This document shows positions 59,542-64,000 of a stretch of 64,000 nucleotides of DNA, one piece after another. The translations under genes were made by a program, and so were the position numbers. Numbering within the stretch: the first letter of the stretch is position 1; each line of letters begins with the position of its first letter. This DNA is from Paenibacillus sp. SYP-B3998 (GTDB lineage Bacteria; Bacillota; Bacilli; Paenibacillales; NBRC-103111): positions 124,001 through 188,000 of the forward strand of contig NZ_JAAIKC010000009.1 in NCBI RefSeq assembly GCF_010820665.1, written 5' to 3'. The notes beneath the pieces were generated by a model. That model was not told the DNA's origin and did not search any database. It worked only from the letters and a program-made list of their open reading frames with translations.

Positions 59542-61581
59542 GTGAACGAACAAGAAGACGAGGCAGTTCGAGAGCAGAGCTTAGAAGTTATCCGGCACAA
59601 GCTATCCATGCTTCCAGATAAACCTGGCTGCTATATAATGAAAAACCGCGAAGGTACCATTATTTATGTAGGCAAGGCTAAAGTGTTGAAAAATCGAGTG
59701 CGCTCCTATTTCACAGGCAGCCACAGCGCGAAGACGCAAAGACTAGTCAGCGAAATCCGCGACTTTGAATATATAATTACTTCCAGTAATATGGAAGCCT
59801 TGATTCTGGAATGTAACCTCATTAAGCAGCATCATCCGCGCTATAATGTACTGCTGAAGGACGATAAGACATTCCCATACATCAAAATAACGCATGAAGA
59901 GCAGCCGCGTCTGGAAGTCACGCGGCGTATCTATAAGGATAAGGGGAAGTACTTCGGCCCCTATCCGAACGCTTTCGCAGCTCAGCAGACGAAGAAGCTG
60001 CTGGATCGGTTATATCCGCTCCGCAAGTGTAAGACGATACCCGATAAAGTATGCCTATACTATCATATCGGGCAGTGTCTGGCCCCTTGCGAGTATGAGG
60101 TATCCGCGGAGACCAATGAGCGGATGGTGCAGGAGATCACTCGTTTCCTCAACGGTGGACACAACGAGATTAAAGATGAACTGACGACAAAGATGCTTGT
60201 CGCAGCCGAGGAACTGAACTTCGAGCGCGCGAAGGAGCTTCGCGATCATATCATGAATATCGATGCCGTGATGGAGAAACAGAAGATCACGACGAAGGAT
60301 GCCGTGGACCGCGATGTGTTCGGTTACGCGGTCGATAAGGGTTGGATGGCTGTGCATATCCAATATATGCGTCAGGGCAAGCTGATCGAGCGGCACGTAT
60401 CGCTGTTTCCTTACTATGGTGATGAATACAATGATTTCATCACGTATGTTACGCAGGTTTACAGCGATAACCCTGCGCTGCCTAAGGAAATCTTTCTGCC
60501 GAGCATACCAGGCATACCAGGCGCAGAAGCCACTGCTGCAGCCAGTGTAGAGGCAGCAGTCGGCGAGGGGAATGGTGAAGCGCCTGCTGCACGAATGGAA
60601 GCTGCGGAATATGCAGATCAGGTAACGGGTTTAAATAACGCCGCCCCCGAATCCGAAATTGACGAAGCTCAAGAGGCACCTTTAACGGAGAGCACAGCAA
60701 GCGTCGAAGCCGAGGAGAAGGACGTACGCGATGCGTTGGAATCTTGGTTGAAGGTAAAGGTTCATTTCCCGCAGCGCGGCTTGAAGAAGCAAATGGTCGA
60801 TATGGCCAAGGACAATGCGCGCAATGCGCTTGATGAGAAGTTCCGTTTAGTGGAACGCGATGAACGTCGCACGATCAAAGCCGTCGAGAATCTTGGCGAA
60901 TGGTTGGGTACGGGCACAATTCGCCGCATCGAGGCGTTCGATAACTCAAATATTCAAGGAACGAATCCGGTTTCAGCCATGGTCGTTTTCGTCGATGGGA
61001 AACCGGATCGGAAGGAATACCGAAAGTACAAAGTGAAAACGGTGCAGGGTCCCGATGATTACGAAACGATGCGTGAAGTGATTCGCCGCCGTTACGAACG
61101 AGTGCTCAAGGATCATCTTACGATGCCGGACCTCATTGTAGTCGATGGTGGAAAGGGGCAAATCTCGGCAGCCATTGATGTTTTGGAAAATGAGTTAGGA
61201 TTGTTCATCCCCATTTGCGGCCTTGTGAAAGATGCGAAGCATAAAACCGCTCAGCTGATGATCGGAGACCCAGCCGAAATCGTGCCACTGCCAAGGGATA
61301 GTCAGGAGTTCTATTTGCTCCAACGCATCCAGGACGAAGTTCACCGTTTCGCGATTACGTTCCATCGAGAGACGCGCGCGAAATCTATGGTCGTCTCCCA
61401 ACTTGATGCCATTGCTGGCATTGGAGAGAAGCGGAGAAAGGCGCTGCTGAAGCATTTTGGCTCGGTACGTAAAATAAAAGAGGCTGAAGTCGCAGACTTC
61501 AAGCCTCTGGGTATTGGTGAAAAGCTGGCAAGCGAGATTCTCAAAGCGCTTCAAGGCGAGGCGGCGGCTCCCCAGGAGTAA
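59542..61581 (+). CDS. uvrC: Excinuclease ABC subunit C with inserted linker
   Basis: The nuclease of nucleotide excision repair, cutting on both sides of the lesion with UvrB. 679 residues against about 600 usual. GIY-YIG domain (about 15-100; [16 protein letters not shown]), Cys-rich segment (C163, C171, C179, C183), UVR motif (about 210-245), then the RNase H-like 3' nuclease ([34 protein letters not shown]) and tandem helix-hairpin-helix end. Residues about 321-393 are an Ala/Glu-rich low-complexity insertion. Start is GTG at 59542 with GGAAAGGGG nine bases upstream. Its 3' end overlaps the convergent protease gene by 41 bases. Confidence 0.94.
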   Translation: MNEQEDEAVREQSLEVIRHKLSMLPDKPGCYIMKNREGTIIYVGKAKVLKNRVRSYFTGSHSAKTQRLVSEIRDFEYIITSSNMEALILECNLIKQHHPRYNVLLKDDKTFPYIKITHEEQPRLEVTRRIYKDKGKYFGPYPNAFAAQQTKKLLDRLYPLRKCKTIPDKVCLYYHIGQCLAPCEYEVSAETNERMVQEITRFLNGGHNEIKDELTTKMLVAAEELNFERAKELRDHIMNIDAVMEKQKITTKDAVDRDVFGYAVDKGWMAVHIQYMRQGKLIERHVSLFPYYGDEYNDFITYVTQVYSDNPALPKEIFLPSIPGIPGAEATAAASVEAAVGEGNGEAPAARMEAAEYADQVTGLNNAAPESEIDEAQEAPLTESTASVEAEEKDVRDALESWLKVKVHFPQRGLKKQMVDMAKDNARNALDEKFRLVERDERRTIKAVENLGEWLGTGTIRRIEAFDNSNIQGTNPVSAMVVFVDGKPDRKEYRKYKVKTVQGPDDYETMREVIRRRYERVLKDHLTMPDLIVVDGGKGQISAAIDVLENELGLFIPICGLVKDAKHKTAQLMIGDPAEIVPLPRDSQEFYLLQRIQDEVHRFAITFHRETRAKSMVVSQLDAIAGIGEKRRKALLKHFGSVRKIKEAEVADFKPLGIGEKLASEILKALQGEAAAPQE

Positions 61582-63163
61582 GGGGGCCCCGCCTTTTTCC
61601 GTGCAGCCAAGCGAGCGCAAGTCCGACAAGCGCAGGCAGTGCAATATAGAAAATGCCTGCCAACACATCGGTTACCCGACCTAAGGAAAAGAGGGACATG
61701 CCCATCAGTATGCTGTCCATGCAAGCATGGGCAAATACGGCTGTTATGAAGCCATACTTTAGAAACACGTAACCGAGAATGATGCCGATGATTGTTACTT
61801 CAATGAGACGGGTATAAACCGGATAGATCGGGTATTGCGTGTGGCTTGCCGCCCAAATGATACTTGGCACGATGATCGCGATAAAATTAGAACGGAATAA
61901 TTTTTTGAATAACATGATGCCAAGAAGTCGGTAAGTTGCTTCTTCTGAAATGGCCGCGACCCACGCCATAAGCGGGAACAGGCGGGGCTCCAGCATATTC
62001 AGCATGGAGTCAGACGGATCATTCACCGCCCACACATCGAAATTTACCTCGCCTGCATAGAACAATACTTGTTGAACGCCTAAGATGAAGAGCGCAAGTA
62101 AATAGCCACGACCCATTCCGTAGAAAGCTTCCTGGCCAAAAGCGCGCTCTTTCCATGATGGCCAAGGCCTAGAGCCAATCGATTCCCAGAGCCCGTTACC
62201 AGCGGCTAGGGCTAGATAAAGCGAGATGCCGAGCAGCATAGTGACTAAATTCATGAACAACGATGCCACAAGGGTTGCCATGTCGCCATTAACAGAACCG
62301 GCCATCGATTTAAACGCTGGGTACATGTTGATGTTATTCGTGATATAGATGGTGATGAAAATCAGCGTCAAGAGTAGTCCGCGACGAAAGTCAATTTGTT
62401 TACGAAATTTAATAGCATAAATAATGGCCGCAAGAGACATGAGCAGTGTGAAGCCCATAGAAATCCAGGTCATGATAGCAGCTGAACGGTCTTGCTGATC
62501 AAGCCAAGCTTGATAGGATGCGGGCACACTGAAAAGGATGTTAAAACCAATTAAAGCTTTATCATTGAAATCGAGGCGCACTTGCAATTTCGCCTTGCCA
62601 ACAGGATCCGTTTGTTTCTCGTAAAACAGTGTTGTGCCTATTGCTTCTTGATCCGCAGGCTTCTCGATCGCGATGAAATCATCTGGATTGAGCCCTTGGC
62701 TGCGGATTTCCTGTTTCGCCAAAATATCGGCCTTCTGCTTGCTCATCGCGGTGCTCACCGTATTGGTTTCGCTCCAACCGATGATTTTGGCATTCGTGTA
62801 GTTAACCTCGACTTCATAATGTAGTTTTGAGACGGGATCTACAACACTAACTTGATAATAATCAATAGGGAAGCGCTCTCCATATTTTTTTGCGTAGGCT
62901 TCGGAGAGATTTTCTTTTTGTAAATAACCGCTTCTCCCTTTTTTAGATTGGTAAACAACAAAGGCTTTCGGGCTATGAGCCCCGTATCTATCAGTAATAA
63001 ATTGTACTGCGCTATCCGCTGCTTGCTGCTTCGTTATTGAAGGGTTCTCTGTGGATGTTGTTTCTTCGGCTCGAAGCCCATATAACGCATTGACACCGAC
63101 ATACATAACGATACCTATACAAGCGAGTAGAAGCAGTAATCGATTCAACCTCGGTTGAAGCAT
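61541..63163 (-). CDS. CPBP-family intramembrane metalloprotease
   Basis: A 540-residue membrane protein. One N-terminal helix (8-30) anchors an external domain of about 200 residues with PepSY-like repeats ([38 protein letters not shown]), followed by several helices holding the CPBP (Abi) motifs: E407-E408-x3-R412 ([10 protein letters not shown]), H441 (AASHTQYP) and H479-x3-D483 (AHACMDS). These are type II CAAX-like glutamic proteases; the target is unknown. The end of the gene, encoding [16 protein letters not shown], runs antisense to the end of uvrC. AAGGGGA precedes the ATG. Confidence 0.9.
   Translation of the reverse strand: MLQPRLNRLLLLLACIGIVMYVGVNALYGLRAEETTSTENPSITKQQAADSAVQFITDRYGAHSPKAFVVYQSKKGRSGYLQKENLSEAYAKKYGERFPIDYYQVSVVDPVSKLHYEVEVNYTNAKIIGWSETNTVSTAMSKQKADILAKQEIRSQGLNPDDFIAIEKPADQEAIGTTLFYEKQTDPVGKAKLQVRLDFNDKALIGFNILFSVPASYQAWLDQQDRSAAIMTWISMGFTLLMSLAAIIYAIKFRKQIDFRRGLLLTLIFITIYITNNINMYPAFKSMAGSVNGDMATLVASLFMNLVTMLLGISLYLALAAGNGLWESIGSRPWPSWKERAFGQEAFYGMGRGYLLALFILGVQQVLFYAGEVNFDVWAVNDPSDSMLNMLEPRLFPLMAWVAAISEEATYRLLGIMLFKKLFRSNFIAIIVPSIIWAASHTQYPIYPVYTRLIEVTIIGIILGYVFLKYGFITAVFAHACMDSILMGMSLFSLGRVTDVLAGIFYIALPALVGLALAWLHGKRRGPLTPGEPPPRLEAL
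61561..61598 (+). terminator. Probable uvrC terminator inside the convergent gene
   Basis: A GC-rich hairpin, GGCGGCTCCCC with GGGGGCCCCGCC, followed by five T, spans the uvrC stop and the 3' coding end of the CPBP gene. Confidence 0.65.
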
Positions 63164-63299
63164 AGATCAGTCCCCTTACAATGAGTTACTACAAAGTTAT
63201 CACAGTTTAAAAAGAAAGCCAATTCGGTCAAAAATACTGGAAATGAGGGCAAGAGCTCGATTGGATTGGCATATTCTCTTAAATCGGCTGAAATAAACT

Positions 63300-63328
63300 T
63301 TGTATGTAGACGAAAACAGTTATATAAT
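63300..63328 (+). promoter_or_regulatory. Sigma-A promoter of the ktrB leader
   Basis: TTGTAT (63300-63305), 17-base spacer, TATAAT (63323-63328), just upstream of the riboswitch. Confidence 0.75.
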
Positions 63329-63334
63329 TCATAT

Positions 63335-63480
63335 CAATTGAATAAAAAGCCGAATTTCTTTATGAAAACGGGGGAACCATGTAAATGGGGTGAATTTTGC
63401 TTCAGGCCTAGGTCTGGCAAATAGGGTGGTCCGCGCATCCGAATCCGTCAGCTAACCTCGTAGGCTTTACGTTAGGAACC
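63335..63480 (+). ncRNA. ydaO/yuaA-type (c-di-AMP) riboswitch
   Basis: Conserved blocks of the ydaO-yuaA RNA are seen in order: AATTGAAT (63336-63343), GCCGAATTT, ACGGGGGAACCA (63368-63379), AATGGGGTGAAT (63384-63395) and CCGAATCCGTCAGCTAACC (63439-63457) with CTCGTAGGC after it. These RNAs bind c-di-AMP and turn off potassium uptake and osmoprotectant genes. The gene downstream is a Ktr/Trk potassium channel subunit, which fits. Confidence 0.93.
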
Positions 63481-63493
63481 ATACCGATTAAGG

Positions 63494-63517
63494 CATTGGA
63501 TTTCCAGTGTCTTTTTT
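63494..63517 (+). terminator. Expression-platform terminator of the riboswitch
   Basis: CATTGGA and TCCAGTG (one G-U), two-base loop, followed by TCTTTTTT. It lies between the riboswitch and ktrB and should form when c-di-AMP is bound. Confidence 0.8.
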
Positions 63518-63535
63518 GCATGCACAGGGGGCATT

Positions 63536-64000
63536 ATGAAGAAAAAGGTCAGCATTTGGCAGCTTACACCGCCGCAAATTTTGGTGCTTGGTTTTGCTGC
63601 TATCATTTTTATTGGAGCGGGGCTCCTAACACTTCCTTTTGCCTCAGCAACTGGACAATCTATCGCTTTCATTGATGCATTGTTTACGGCGACTTCGGCA
63701 ACTTGCGTAACAGGGCTTGTTGTGGTGGATACGGGAAGCGCTTATACGACATTTGGGCAAGTCGTTATTATTAGCTTGATCCAAATTGGCGGGTTAGGCT
63801 TTATGACCATGTCCACACTCATTGCATTTGCATTCCGCAAAAAAATCACGCTCAAAGAGCGGCTCGTTTTGCAAGAGGCTTTTAACCAAGGAAGCATGGA
63901 AGGCATTGTGCGGCTTATCCGCAAGGTTATTATTTATTCGCTTGTGATTGAGGCTGTCGCAGCAGTTATTTTTACAATTCGTTGGACCTTTGATTTAGGA
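63536..64000 (+). CDS. ktrB: KtrB/TrkH-family potassium uptake protein (partial)
   Basis: The first 155 residues of a potassium-translocating subunit; the gene runs past the window edge. The start of the first pore repeat is visible: LTLPFASATGQSIAFIDALFTATSATCVTGLVVVDTG, with the selectivity-filter region TCVTGL. GGIGGLGFMT-type sequence (QIGGLGFMTMSTL) follows. KtrB works with the nucleotide-binding regulator KtrA, which is not in the window. Expression is gated by the c-di-AMP riboswitch. Confidence 0.92.
   Translation, partial: MKKKVSIWQLTPPQILVLGFAAIIFIGAGLLTLPFASATGQSIAFIDALFTATSATCVTGLVVVDTGSAYTTFGQVVIISLIQIGGLGFMTMSTLIAFAFRKKITLKERLVLQEAFNQGSMEGIVRLIRKVIIYSLVIEAVAAVIFTIRWTFDLG

Overview
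The window looks like chromosomal DNA of an endospore-forming, low-to-mid-GC Firmicute of the Paenibacillaceae type. Supporting signs are two alpha/beta small acid-soluble spore proteins with sigma-G-like promoters, GerQ, Sda, a Spo0E-like peptide, the Firmicute primosome genes dnaB and dnaI, BshA (bacillithiol), a T-box in front of trpS, a ydaO-type (c-di-AMP) riboswitch in front of ktrB, and the yut/yum/yui gene neighbourhood known from Bacillus. MqnE and a UbiD-family decarboxylase suggest the futalosine route to menaquinone. I see no tRNA, rRNA, insertion sequence, prophage or CRISPR array. Gene order is mostly housekeeping.

Layout. 0-6.6 kb: a siderophore-type binding lipoprotein, a SASP gene, an unknown gene coupled to a two-domain RNase H, and a three-gene monosaccharide ABC importer. 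6.7-12.7 kb: ilvD, a permease with a histidine-rich loop, T-box-trpS, bshA and a small membrane protein. 12.8-16.1 kb: spore and envelope genes, including the second SASP, a yfhP-like gene, gerQ with a decayed cwlJ just upstream, and an orphan response regulator. 16.6-25 kb: ctaB and a Sco protein, a toprim protein, an MFS transporter, a membrane operon ending in a CvpA-like/transglutaminase protein, a HAD enzyme and a class B PBP. 25-34 kb: asnB-HAD, DUF456, ThuA, a MurJ/SpoVB-type flippase, yppC, an SPFH/ribbon-helix-helix pair and a thioredoxin-like protein. 34-42 kb: ctaA, ubiD, a HEPN protein with an SDR, yutI, yuzB, yutJ, mqnE and a Spo0E-like peptide.

42-54 kb is the most informative stretch for regulation. 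A PAS-GGDEF-EAL protein has a consensus promoter containing a near-consensus Fur box. A second Fur-box promoter lies inside the last codons of the same gene and drives fumC plus two unknown genes. A cluster of DnaA boxes precedes sda. A hairpin covers the ribosome binding site of a small zinc-ribbon gene behind yumC. A Rex-type operator precedes yumB. chdC (coproheme decarboxylase) and yuiB follow. 54-64 kb holds dnaB-dnaI, a HemAT-like oxygen sensor, a YqzM-like peptide, an autoregulated-looking MerR gene, trxA, uvrC with an unusual insertion, a CPBP protease and the start of ktrB.

Common themes are iron and redox (the siderophore protein, Fur sites, the iron-free fumarase FumC, Fe-S carriers YutI/YutM/YuzB, NADH dehydrogenases, haem a and haem b synthesis, thioredoxins) and sporulation control (Sda, Spo0E-like, GerQ/CwlJ, SASPs). 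Many starts here are TTG or GTG behind strong Shine-Dalgarno sites, so I moved several starts from the longest reading frame. Eight small genes of 47-61 codons or decayed remnants were found by reading the spaces between larger genes. Family assignments rest on recalled motifs and have not been searched against databases.
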